A DNA stretch of 5,288 bases from Clostridia bacterium. Lineage in GTDB: Bacteria; Bacillota_A; Clostridia; Lachnospirales; Lachnospiraceae. The stretch spans positions 1-5,288 of the forward strand of contig JAAYYM010000584.1 of assembly GCA_012515365.1 (NCBI GenBank), read 5' to 3'. The first letter of the stretch is position 1, and each line of letters opens with the position of its first letter. The notes beneath the pieces were generated by a model. The model had not been told where the DNA came from. It did no database searches and saw only the letters and a list, made by a program, of their open reading frames with translations. Position numbers and translations under genes: made by a program. Positions 1 through 5,288 of this stretch are shown piece by piece.

Positions 1-29
1 GTGGTAATACTAGCACGACTTCTTATCAA

Positions 30-58
30 TTGACATCATCATAATATCATATTAAAAT
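30..58 (+). promoter_or_regulatory. Sigma-A-type promoter of the XRE regulator gene
   Basis: A perfect -35 box TTGACA (30-35) is followed after 17 bp by TAAAAT (53-58), one base from the consensus -10. The predicted transcription start is near 65, which gives a leader of about 38 nt before the chosen start codon at 103. Spacing and both boxes are near ideal, so this should be a strong promoter unless repressed. It is assigned from sequence only. Confidence 0.8.
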
Positions 59-63
59 AGACT

Positions 64-84
64 CGTATACGACTATATATAGTC
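64..84. promoter_or_regulatory. Candidate repressor operator: palindromes in the XRE gene leader
   Basis: Two perfect palindromes abut just after the predicted transcription start: CGTATACG (64-71) and the 14-bp GACTATATATAGTC (71-84). The second ends four bases before the ribosome site at 88-94. XRE/Cro-type repressors are dimers that bind short palindromes and commonly control their own gene, so this position fits an autoregulatory operator. The same RNA could also form a small hairpin just upstream of the ribosome site. Binding is inferred; the symmetry is directly visible. Confidence 0.5.
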
Positions 85-102
85 TTGAAGGGAGTGTTTT
101 AT

Positions 103-681
103 TTGAACAAAGTCGTGATAGGGACTATTTTAAAGAAAAGAATTAGAGAGCAAGGATATACCCAAAAAGAATTTTGTGAACAGGCTGATATCAGTGAAAC
201 AGCTTTGAAATCGTATATGAGTGGTTCACGTGCATATTCATATGAATTGCTAATTCGTTTTTCAGAAATATTGAAATGTTCATATGATTACTTACTAGGA
301 GTAAGTGTTGTTCCAGAACGAGAAAATCAAGATATACGAAATATGACCAGACTATCTAATACTAGTCTAAAATCATTAGTGGATTTTGCAAAGTTTTATG
401 ATAAAGAAATAGAATGTAAAAATGCAATTGATGCAATTAATACTTTCATTGAATCTGACCAGCTTATCTTCTTATTCAGTGGGTATTTTAATTTATCAGA
501 TTCAGATATAAACAAAGCAACTTCAAAGATAACAAATATAAATGAAATAGATAAGACTAGAGAACTATTTGAATTCTATCCATATGAAAATATATTTTTA
601 CCAGATAAAGATACTCTCTTTACACTGACACTTAGGAACGCCATGCTACAAGCAAAAAAGGTCTTTGATTCAAAGAAGTAA
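103..681 (+). CDS. XRE (Cro/C1)-family helix-turn-helix transcriptional regulator
   Basis: This is a predicted cytoplasmic DNA-binding repressor of 192 residues. The N-terminal helix-turn-helix domain covers about residues 8-66, with the HTH at YTQKEFCEQADISETALKSY (19-38) and the typical closing SYDYLLG (60-66). The longer C-terminal part (about 70-192) resembles the dimerisation or sensing region of XRE regulators from Firmicute phages and integrative elements; it has no catalytic motif or membrane segment that I can see. An upstream in-frame TTG at 85 is possible, but I chose the TTG at 103 because AAGGGAG (88-94) lies 8 nt before it. The gene has its own promoter and terminator, so it is a single-gene unit. 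It is markedly AT-rich: two sampled 60-base lines are 30% and 20% G+C, against about 45% in sampled lines of the genes to the right. That difference suggests horizontal acquisition. The target is unknown, with self-regulation the best guess. Confidence 0.88.
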   Translation: MNKVVIGTILKKRIREQGYTQKEFCEQADISETALKSYMSGSRAYSYELLIRFSEILKCSYDYLLGVSVVPERENQDIRNMTRLSNTSLKSLVDFAKFYDKEIECKNAIDAINTFIESDQLIFLFSGYFNLSDSDINKATSKITNINEIDKTRELFEFYPYENIFLPDKDTLFTLTLRNAMLQAKKVFDSKK

Positions 682-682
682 C

Positions 683-745
683 AAAACACTCAAGAAGTGG
701 TGCAACGCACATTGCGTCATGCACCACTTCCTTGAGTGTTTTTTG
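683..745 (+). terminator. Intrinsic terminator of the XRE gene
   Basis: A long hairpin begins two bases after the stop codon. AAAACACTCAAG-AAGTGGTGCA pairs with TGCACCACTTCCTTGAGTGTTTT apart from one bulged base, and ends in a T run (739-744). The loop contains a second small stem, ACGC (705-708) with GCGT (714-717). The adenines before the stem could also serve antisense transcription. The following stretch to 841 holds no gene that I can see. Confidence 0.9.
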
Positions 746-841
746 TAACATTCTCATGAATGCATATCTGTTAGATACTCGTTAGATAATTCGCCTTTTT
801 TACATTTTTGCCCTGTTCGTTCCATCATAGTGTTTAGAAAC

Positions 842-888
842 AAAAAAGTCCAAAACCCTTGAATACTCAAGTAATTCTGAACCTTTTT
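842..888 (-). terminator. Intrinsic terminator downstream of tRNA-Leu
   Basis: Read on the minus strand, a stem of about 21 pairs (several G-U) with one bulged A closes around a short GTAT loop: CTTGA pairs with TCAAG at the tip, and AAAAAGGTTC pairs with GGACTTTTT at the base. It ends in a run of six Ts. It starts 5 nt after the tRNA 3' end and would end the tRNA transcript, as well as any read-through from the lysA-like operon, which has no clear terminator of its own. Because many pairs are G-U on the minus strand, the hairpin would be weaker in plus-strand RNA. Confidence 0.75.
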
Positions 889-892
889 ATAA

Positions 893-975
893 TGCGGATG
901 GAGGGACTTGAACCCTCACGAGGTTGCCCCCGTCAGATTTTGAGTCTGATGCGTCTGCCATTCCGCCACATCCGC
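893..975 (-). tRNA. tRNA-Leu (anticodon CAA)
   Basis: On the minus strand the 7-bp acceptor stem GCGGATG/CATCCGC closes a class II tRNA of 83 nt including the discriminator A at 893. The anticodon stem TCAGA/TCTGA holds the loop CTCAAAA, giving anticodon CAA, which reads the UUG leucine codon. A long variable arm, with ACGGGG pairing to CCTCGT around GCAA, is typical of leucine tRNAs. The T arm GAGGG-TTCAAGT-CCCTC is intact. The 3' CCA is not encoded, so it must be added by nucleotidyltransferase. The discriminator A agrees with leucyl-tRNA synthetase recognition. It sits downstream of the lysA-like gene but has its own promoter. Confidence 0.96.
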
Positions 976-989
976 TGACGACAAAAGTT

Positions 990-1018
990 ATTTTATCATA
1001 AGCGGATTGTAATTTCAA
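990..1018 (-). promoter_or_regulatory. Promoter of tRNA-Leu
   Basis: On the minus strand TTGAAA (1018-1013) is separated by 17 bp from TAAAAT (995-990). The predicted transcription start, near 983, lies about 8 nt before the mature tRNA 5' end at 975. It fills the gap between the lysA-like stop codon (1037) and the tRNA, so the tRNA can be expressed independently of the upstream operon. Confidence 0.75.
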
Positions 1019-1036
1019 TACTTATTTTTTGTTCAC

Positions 1037-2317
1037 CTATTTCTTTTCTGAATAATCCATATTCTTCAGGATATCAAAGCAGTCAAATGTAGCAAAATAG
1101 TCCTTTGGAGTCTCTGCTCTACGGATCAGTTGTACGCTTCCATCTTCTTTAAGAAGAAGCTCTGCGGATTTAAGTTTACCATTATAGTTGTATCCCATTG
1201 CAAATCCATGGGCTCCTGTATCATGAATGTAAAGGTAATCTCCGACTTCAATTTCCGGAAGCATACGGTCAATTGCAAATTTATCATTGTTTTCACATAG
1301 AGAACCGGTCACATCATATTTATGGTCACACGGAGCATCCTCTTTTCCCATCACAGTAATATGATGATATGCGCCGTACATAGCAGGTCTCATCAGATTA
1401 ACGGCACATGAGTCACAGCCAATGTACTCTTTGTAGGTATGTTTCTGGTGAATCGCTCTTGTCACCAATGCACCATAAGGACCCATCATAAAACGCCCAA
1501 GTTCTGTATAGATAGCTACATTGCCCATGCCCGCCGGAACAAGAATTTCTTCATAAACCTTTTTAACCCCTGCACCTATCACACGGATATCATTTGGCAC
1601 TTGATCAGGGCTGTAAGGGATTCCAACACCACCTGACAGATTGATAAATGCAATATGTGCCCCTGTATCCTTCTGTAATTTGACAGCAAGTTCAAAAAGC
1701 TGTTTCGCTAACATTGGATAATAATCATTGGTCACTGTGTTGCTTGCAAGGAAGGCATGGATTCCAAAATGCTTAACTCCCTTTTCTTTTAAAATCCGAA
1801 ATCCTTCAAATATCTGCTCTGTTGTAAATCCGTATTTTGCATCACCAGGGTTATCCATGATACCGTTACTGATTGTAAAAATCCCGCCCGGATTATAACG
1901 GCAGCTGATAGTCTCAGGAATTCCTGCTTCTTTCTCAAGAAATTCAATGTGCGTAAAATCATCTAAATTAATCGTTGCACCTATTTTTTTTGCATATCGA
2001 TATTCATTTGCCGGCGTTGCATTTGAAGAAAACATGATGTCCTCCCCCTTGCATCCGATTGCATTTGAAAGCATCAGCTCAGTCATAGATGAACAATCAC
2101 ATCCACATCCATACTCTCTGAGTATGTTGATCAGATAAGGATTCGGATTCGCTTTTACAGCGAAAAATTCGCGATATCCTTTGTTCCATGAGAAAGCTTC
2201 CATCATAGCTTTTACGTTTTCTCTGATTGCCTTTTCATCGTAAATATGAAACGGAGTCGGAAATTCTGTTACAATTTGGTCTAATTGGTCTTTCGTTATA
2301 AATGGTCTTTTTTCCAT
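1037..2317 (-). CDS. lysA: Diaminopimelate decarboxylase family protein (LysA-like), divergent active-site motifs
   Basis: This is a 426-residue enzyme of the fold-type III PLP family (alanine-racemase-like barrel plus C-terminal beta domain), the usual length for LysA, which decarboxylates meso-DAP to L-lysine. The PLP-binding lysine is K55 in FFAVKANPNP. Other landmarks are KYGF (161-164), the glycine-rich phosphate loop SGGVGIPY (228-235), ELGR (272-275), RPAMYGAYHHI (310-320), CENND (341-345) and DTGAHGFAMGYNYNG (366-380). Several differ from classical LysA: HxGS is replaced by HAFLAS (187-192), GGG by SGG, EPGR by ELGR, CESGD by CENND, and GAY by GAH. The PLP lysine and the active-site cysteine C341 remain. 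It is the last gene of the trmB-ddh operon, 29 nt after ddh, with AAGGAG 10 nt before its ATG. Adjacency to ddh favours DAP as substrate. A related amino acid or polyamine precursor is possible, because the family also includes ornithine and carboxynorspermidine decarboxylases. The symbol is therefore at family level. Confidence 0.82.
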   Translation of the reverse strand: MEKRPFITKDQLDQIVTEFPTPFHIYDEKAIRENVKAMMEAFSWNKGYREFFAVKANPNPYLINILREYGCGCDCSSMTELMLSNAIGCKGEDIMFSSNATPANEYRYAKKIGATINLDDFTHIEFLEKEAGIPETISCRYNPGGIFTISNGIMDNPGDAKYGFTTEQIFEGFRILKEKGVKHFGIHAFLASNTVTNDYYPMLAKQLFELAVKLQKDTGAHIAFINLSGGVGIPYSPDQVPNDIRVIGAGVKKVYEEILVPAGMGNVAIYTELGRFMMGPYGALVTRAIHQKHTYKEYIGCDSCAVNLMRPAMYGAYHHITVMGKEDAPCDHKYDVTGSLCENNDKFAIDRMLPEIEVGDYLYIHDTGAHGFAMGYNYNGKLKSAELLLKEDGSVQLIRRAETPKDYFATFDCFDILKNMDYSEKK

Positions 2318-2346
2318 ATGTCATTTTCTCCTTACGTAGGTGATTC

Positions 2347-3333
2347 TTATAGCATTGTTTTTCTCAGCTGTTCACCACTTTTTGCTGATAAGTATGCAGG
2401 TGGTACGTCAAATACTGTTTTACATCCTTTTTGTCCTTCTTGATTCATACGGTGTGCAGCGCGTGCATATGCAATCAGAACAGATGCCGTAAACTCTGGA
2501 TTCGAGTCAAGCTTTAACGAGTATTCGATTACATGCTGATGCTCTTTTTCAAAACCTGTCCTGCCTGTTCTGATCACGAAACCACCATGTGGTATTCCCT
2601 TATGATCACGGTCAAGCTCCTCCTGTGAAATGAAATGAACAGTTGTATCATAGTCGCTAAAATAATTTGGCATTGATACGATTTCCTGCTCAATAGCCTT
2701 AAGATCTGCATCTTTCTTTGCAACAACAAAACACTCTCTTGTATGCTTTTGACGTGCAGTCAGTTCGACATCCTTACCGGCTCTGACAGCCTCCAGCGCG
2801 CTTTCTACAGGTATGGTATACTGCTTCGCATCCTGTACTCCCTCTATTCTTCTGATTGCGTCTGAATGTCCTTGACTGACTCCTTTTCCCCAGAAGGTAG
2901 CATCCTTTCCATCTGGAAGAATTGCATTTGCATATAATCGATTCAGTGAAAACATTCCCGGGTCCCAGCCGACAGAGATCATCGCGATCTTTCCCCCTTT
3001 TACAGCTGACTGATCAACTGCTTCAAAATGCTCTGGGATTCTGGCATGCGTATCAAAGCTGTCAACTACATTAAAATATTTTGCATATTCAGGTGTCTGT
3101 TTTGGCAGATCAGTAGCACTTCCTCCACAAATAATTAAGACATCGATCTCATCCTTTTTATCGATCAGATCATCAACTGAGAATACTTGGACACCCTCTG
3201 TTTTAACGGATAAATCAGAAGGATTTCTTCTTGTGAAAACTGCAGTCAGCTGCATGTCCTCATTCTGACGTGCTGCCGCCTCGATTCCTCTTCCCAGATT
3301 CCCATAGCCCAAAATACCAATTCTAGTTTTCAT
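2347..3333 (-). CDS. ddh: meso-Diaminopimelate D-dehydrogenase
   Basis: This cytoplasmic enzyme (EC 1.4.1.16) reversibly interconverts meso-DAP and tetrahydrodipicolinate plus ammonia using NADP(H). It gives a one-step route to DAP for lysine and peptidoglycan. The 328-residue length is normal. The Rossmann motif GYGNLG is at 9-14, followed by FTRR (33-36), whose arginines fit NADP 2'-phosphate binding. Family signatures follow: VDSFDTH (90-96), VGWDPGMFSLNR (121-132), WGKGVSQGHSDAIRRIEGV (148-166), IPHGGFVIRTG (247-257) and SNPEFTASVLIAYARA (277-292). These regions form the substrate pocket in characterised homologues. The frame extends upstream to a TTG at 3354, but ATG 3333 gives the normal N-terminus MKTRIGILGYG and lies 8 nt after the GCGGGGA ribosome site (3348-3342). 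ATG 3336 is a close alternative. The start lies inside the end of the regulator gene (11-nt overlap), which suggests translational coupling. Confidence 0.94.
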   Translation of the reverse strand: MKTRIGILGYGNLGRGIEAAARQNEDMQLTAVFTRRNPSDLSVKTEGVQVFSVDDLIDKKDEIDVLIICGGSATDLPKQTPEYAKYFNVVDSFDTHARIPEHFEAVDQSAVKGGKIAMISVGWDPGMFSLNRLYANAILPDGKDATFWGKGVSQGHSDAIRRIEGVQDAKQYTIPVESALEAVRAGKDVELTARQKHTRECFVVAKKDADLKAIEQEIVSMPNYFSDYDTTVHFISQEELDRDHKGIPHGGFVIRTGRTGFEKEHQHVIEYSLKLDSNPEFTASVLIAYARAAHRMNQEGQKGCKTVFDVPPAYLSAKSGEQLRKTML

Positions 3334-4039
3334 CATATAAATCCCCGCTTTCAATTAATTTTATTTCATTTCTTAATGCTTCTTTAAATACTGTTACAAA
3401 ATTCTTCTGTCCTGAATACAGACAGGTATCAGATGCCTTTCCTTCAAGCTCACCAGTCAGTACAAAATAAGAATCAATGATCAATCTGATCTGATGCTTT
3501 TGTCTTTTTGCCTTATATACAACTGCATTCATAGGATCTGGTTCATAATCCGTCAGAATAACGACTTTAATTCCTCTGGCGGTGGCATCCTTAAGTTCTT
3601 CAAAGAATTTCTGTATAATCTCCCTTTGCGCTGAAATGTATAATCGTTTTGTAGACTGTGCAATCATATTTCTGATTTTATCTTCAATGTGCGCAGTTCC
3701 TTCGATCGTCAAATATCCTTCTGTCTGAACAGTAACCGTCGGCATACATTCTTCAAGCTCGGCCTTTAATTCCAGCATTCTATGTACTTTATTGCTGCAA
3801 AACTCCTCCACCGGCACTGCTACATATCGACTCGTTGTACCATCAATCAGATATGCTGCGCCTTTTTCAACCAGTCCTGCCAAAGCACTATAGACATTCG
3901 ATCTCGAAATTCCTGTCAATTTGGCTGCTTCATATCCTGTCAGTTTTTCATTCTCACAAAGGTAAATATATATCGTAGCTTCCTGCCTTGTCAGGGAAAA
4001 CTGCATCAATTGTTCTACTAAAATCGTTCGATCAGCCAT
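3323..4039 (-). CDS. TrmB-family transcriptional regulator of the ddh-lysA-like operon
   Basis: This 238-residue protein has the two-part layout of bacterial TrmB-like regulators. A winged helix-turn-helix covers about residues 8-75, with the HTH near TGYEAAKLTGISRSNVYSAL (34-53) and a wing ending at SRYVAVP (70-76). A helical, coiled-coil-prone linker (about 77-100) follows, then a phospholipase-D-like effector domain (about 106-232) with IEGTAHIEDKIRNMI (112-126), ATARGIKVVILTDYE (152-166) and CLYSGQKNFVTVFKEAL (206-222). No catalytic HKD motif is seen, as expected for a regulator. It is the first gene of the operon, with AGAGG (4049-4045) 5 nt before its ATG, and its end overlaps ddh by 11 nt. 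A 20-bp palindrome at its promoter suggests that it regulates itself and hence the operon. The effector is unknown. Founding TrmB proteins bind sugars, but a lysine, DAP or other amino-acid signal is the natural guess here. Confidence 0.88.
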   Translation of the reverse strand: MADRTILVEQLMQFSLTRQEATIYIYLCENEKLTGYEAAKLTGISRSNVYSALAGLVEKGAAYLIDGTTSRYVAVPVEEFCSNKVHRMLELKAELEECMPTVTVQTEGYLTIEGTAHIEDKIRNMIAQSTKRLYISAQREIIQKFFEELKDATARGIKVVILTDYEPDPMNAVVYKAKRQKHQIRLIIDSYFVLTGELEGKASDTCLYSGQKNFVTVFKEALRNEIKLIESGDLYDEN

Positions 4040-4066
4040 ATGAACCTCTCATCTATTACTTTTGTA

Positions 4067-4086
4067 GTGTTTCTTTATAGGAACAC
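4067..4086. promoter_or_regulatory. Candidate operator for the TrmB-family regulator
   Basis: A 20-bp imperfect inverted repeat, GTGTT-N10-AACAC, has 8 of 10 symmetric positions matching across the dyad. Flanking bases extend the symmetry partly (GTA at 4064-4066 against TAC at 4089-4091, with an offset). It overlaps the -10 box (4085-4090) and the predicted start near 4078, so a protein bound there would block RNA polymerase. The nearest DNA-binding protein is the TrmB-family product of the operon itself. The symmetry is visible; the binding partner is inferred. Confidence 0.6.
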
Positions 4087-4113
4087 TCTACAGTATATTT
4101 TGATTCCTGTCAA
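4085..4113 (-). promoter_or_regulatory. Promoter of the trmB-ddh-lysA-like operon
   Basis: On the minus strand a perfect TTGACA (4113-4108) is followed after 17 bp by TAGAGT (4090-4085), a four-of-six match to the -10 consensus. The transcription start would be near 4078, giving a leader of about 39 nt before the ATG at 4039. This is too short for a lysine riboswitch. The T tract of the preceding terminator lies immediately upstream of the -35 box and may act as an A/T-rich upstream element. Confidence 0.75.
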
Positions 4114-4114
4114 C

Positions 4115-4157
4115 AAAAAAATTCTGTCAGATGTCAGATGACCCTGCAGAATTTTTT
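4115..4157 (-). terminator. Intrinsic terminator after the PilZ gene
   Basis: The 11-bp stem AAAAAATTCTG/CAGAATTTTTT closes a 20-nt loop and ends in a seven-T run on the minus strand, starting 4 nt after the PilZ stop codon. The loop carries a tandem heptamer, TCAGATG twice (4127-4140), of no evident function. It separates the MORN-PilZ unit from the operon that starts immediately downstream. Confidence 0.85.
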
Positions 4158-4161
4158 GATA

Positions 4162-4821
4162 TTATGATCGATTACGTAAATTTTCTCTTTCCTTTGCACG
4201 TATGTATTTGTCAATCTCATAAGCTCTGATCATAAGCTCACATCCATATACGACTTTTTCTTCATCCACCTCAGCAATACGACATATGACACCATGAAGA
4301 TTGATGTTGATTTTTTGAAATTTGTCAATCGCATCGACCAGATGCGTGTGGCACTGTGTTCCAATTCCAAATTCCTGATTTTCAAGATCTTTTTTTCTAA
4401 AAACAAGTCCAAATCCAGTCGAGCTGACATCTCTTAAGATCGCATCAAATGTAGATTTATGAGAGTCCACCTGTACCACGACATCCAGCCCCACAAAACA
4501 TCGAAAAGCGTTTCTACGATTGTATGGAACGCCAAGCCCCTTAAGAACTGTACAGTACATATACTTATTATCAGCAGCTTTTACCAATTCTATGTGACAG
4601 TTTCGAAACAGGATCGGAACATCATCATCGCGATGAATGACTAAATTGATCGGCATACTTCCAAAGTTTATCAGTTTCCCATCCTTTTCTACTACAGTCA
4701 GAAAAATCAGTCTTCGCGGTTCGTCAATCCCTTCAACAGCTGAATTAAACTGTATTTTTTGTTCATCTTTTTTTATTTCCAATGTAATCGGCAAACCGAT
4801 TTCAATTTCCGATATTTCCAC
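4162..4821 (-). CDS. PilZ-domain c-di-GMP-binding protein with YcgR-like N-terminal domain
   Basis: This 219-residue cytoplasmic protein has the size and two-domain form of YcgR/YpfA (DgrA)-type receptors, in which c-di-GMP binding typically controls motility or surface functions. The N-terminal beta-rich domain (about 1-95) starts EISEIEIGLPITLEI, as in the YcgR N-terminal family. The C-terminal PilZ domain (about 100-200) keeps both ligand motifs: RxxxR as RNAFR (R103-R107) within YNRRNAFR, and D/NxSxxG as DVSSTG (131-136). c-di-GMP binding is therefore expected. There is no membrane segment. An in-frame GTG at 4827 leaves only 1-2 nt after the ribosome site, so I chose GTG 4821, which lies 7 nt after GGAGG (4833-4829). 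It begins 22 nt after the MORN gene stop codon, which suggests one transcript. The partner and output (flagellar, pilus or polysaccharide) cannot be told from this window. Confidence 0.9.
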   Translation of the reverse strand: MEISEIEIGLPITLEIKKDEQKIQFNSAVEGIDEPRRLIFLTVVEKDGKLINFGSMPINLVIHRDDDVPILFRNCHIELVKAADNKYMYCTVLKGLGVPYNRRNAFRCFVGLDVVVQVDSHKSTFDAILRDVSSTGFGLVFRKKDLENQEFGIGTQCHTHLVDAIDKFQKININLHGVICRIAEVDEEKVVYGCELMIRAYEIDKYIRAKERENLRNRS

Positions 4822-4843
4822 GAACACACCTCCAAATGCTGAC

Positions 4844-5288
4844 CTATTCCTGCGCTACAAACCCTTCGACGCCTCGCGGTGAGCCATCAGACATTAACAT
4901 AGGGACATCATCGCCGGCATCCGCTATATAATACTGTCCCTTCACACCGGTACTTTCATTGTTGATTTTCTTAGCGACACCTGCTGTTGTCTCATACTTG
5001 TACTTAAAAGTCTTTCCTCCCTTTGAAGTTCCAACCATATTCATTTTTCCTTCTTCAAGTCCATTCTTATAAGATCCTGTAATCACTTGCTTTGCAAGGC
5101 CTGTTGCTCCGATTTTATCTTTATAGAAATTTGAAGTTGCTTCGCCGGTTCCATTCGGCTGATCCTCACTCCATTCACCCTTAAACAAATAAGAGCCTAT
5201 AGAAGAAGAATCTGAATAAACCGCCCGCATCCATATTCCCTGTCCGCTACGCATATTATTTACATATTCACCGTAATAGTAATAGCCA
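4844..5288 (-). CDS. MORN-repeat protein, 5' end beyond the window
   Basis: The frame stays open to the right edge, so an internal ATG at 5254 is not the true start; 147 C-terminal residues are visible. They contain MORN-type repeats, whose usual pattern is YxGxWxxGxxxGxG: YYGEYVNNMRSGQGIWM at the edge, then FKGEWSEDQPNGTGEA, then a weaker ITGSYKNGLEEGKMNM. The last 60 or so residues leave the repeat pattern and carry a KGQYYIADAGDDVPMLMSDG segment ending GFVAQE. MORN repeats form elongated beta-hairpin arrays, and in bacteria their roles are mostly undefined. The N-terminus, and thus any signal peptide, anchor or extra domain, is missing. It lies 22 nt upstream of the PilZ gene with no terminator between them, so it is probably co-transcribed. 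No enzymatic motif is visible. Confidence 0.85.
   Translation of the reverse strand, partial: GYYYYGEYVNNMRSGQGIWMRAVYSDSSSIGSYLFKGEWSEDQPNGTGEATSNFYKDKIGATGLAKQVITGSYKNGLEEGKMNMVGTSKGGKTFKYKYETTAGVAKKINNESTGVKGQYYIADAGDDVPMLMSDGSPRGVEGFVAQE

Noticed and set aside
1..44. Short open stretches at the left edge that could be the tail of an upstream gene.
   Set aside because: Two plus-strand frames stay open only 10-13 codons before a stop, within or beside the promoter. That is too short to support a coding call.
770..788. Direct repeat GTTAGATA (770-777 and 781-788) between the XRE terminator and the tRNA terminator.
   Set aside because: Only two 8-base copies in AT-rich DNA, with no partner elsewhere in the window, so chance is likely. 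It is not a recognisable attachment site.
831..842. Small palindrome TGTTT-AG-AAACA next to the tRNA terminator.
   Set aside because: Short and AT-rich, with no promoter or gene start beside it and no match to the operator candidate at 4067-4086.
1439..2138. Plus-strand open frames of 63-65 codons within the lysA-like gene.
   Set aside because: They lie opposite a well-supported conserved gene, lack convincing ribosome sites and show no recognisable protein motif.
3782..4021. Plus-strand 79-codon frame opposite the TrmB-family gene.
   Set aside because: Antisense to a recognisable HTH domain, with no ribosome site or family resemblance.
4230..4882. Other-frame open stretches in and opposite the PilZ gene.
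   Set aside because: The PilZ frame has both ligand motifs, a ribosome site and a following terminator. The alternatives have none of these.
1..5288. CRISPR array, insertion sequence, toxin-antitoxin pair or retron-like element.
   Set aside because: No regularly spaced repeats, transposase, paired small genes or reverse transcriptase motifs were seen. The XRE gene has no adjacent toxin-like partner within the window.

Overview
The window looks like chromosomal DNA of an anaerobic Firmicute, most likely a gut clostridium of the Lachnospiraceae type. This is inferred from gene content and style: sigma-A-like TTGACA/TATAAT promoters, strong AGGAGG-like ribosome sites, U-tract terminators, a tRNA without an encoded CCA, a meso-diaminopimelate (DAP) dehydrogenase, and a clostridial PilZ protein. 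No marker here fixes the genus.

Layout. At the left, a plus-strand gene for a Cro/C1 (XRE)-type repressor (103-681) has its own promoter, a palindromic leader and a strong terminator. It is clearly more AT-rich than the rest. Next come a minus-strand tRNA-Leu(CAA) (893-975) with its own promoter and terminator. Everything further right is also on the minus strand. Read in transcription order from the right edge it is: a 5'-truncated MORN-repeat protein, a PilZ-domain c-di-GMP receptor, an intrinsic terminator, then the promoter of a three-gene operon. That operon encodes a TrmB-family regulator, meso-DAP dehydrogenase (ddh) and a DAP-decarboxylase-family enzyme (lysA-like), and it runs toward the tRNA gene.

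How the genes work together. Ddh can make meso-DAP from tetrahydrodipicolinate in one NADPH-dependent step, and a LysA enzyme would decarboxylate meso-DAP to L-lysine, so the pair forms a short lysine/DAP module. The regulator heads the operon, and its coding end overlaps the start of ddh by 11 nt. A 20-bp imperfect palindrome covers the -10 box and start of transcription, which suggests autoregulation. The short leader leaves no room for a lysine riboswitch. The decarboxylase departs from the usual LysA signatures at several active-site motifs, so its substrate is less certain than its fold. The MORN and PilZ genes are 22 nt apart and probably co-transcribed, forming a separate c-di-GMP-linked unit. 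The XRE gene next to the tRNA 3' end could be the edge of an integrated element, but no integrase or attachment-site repeat lies in the window.
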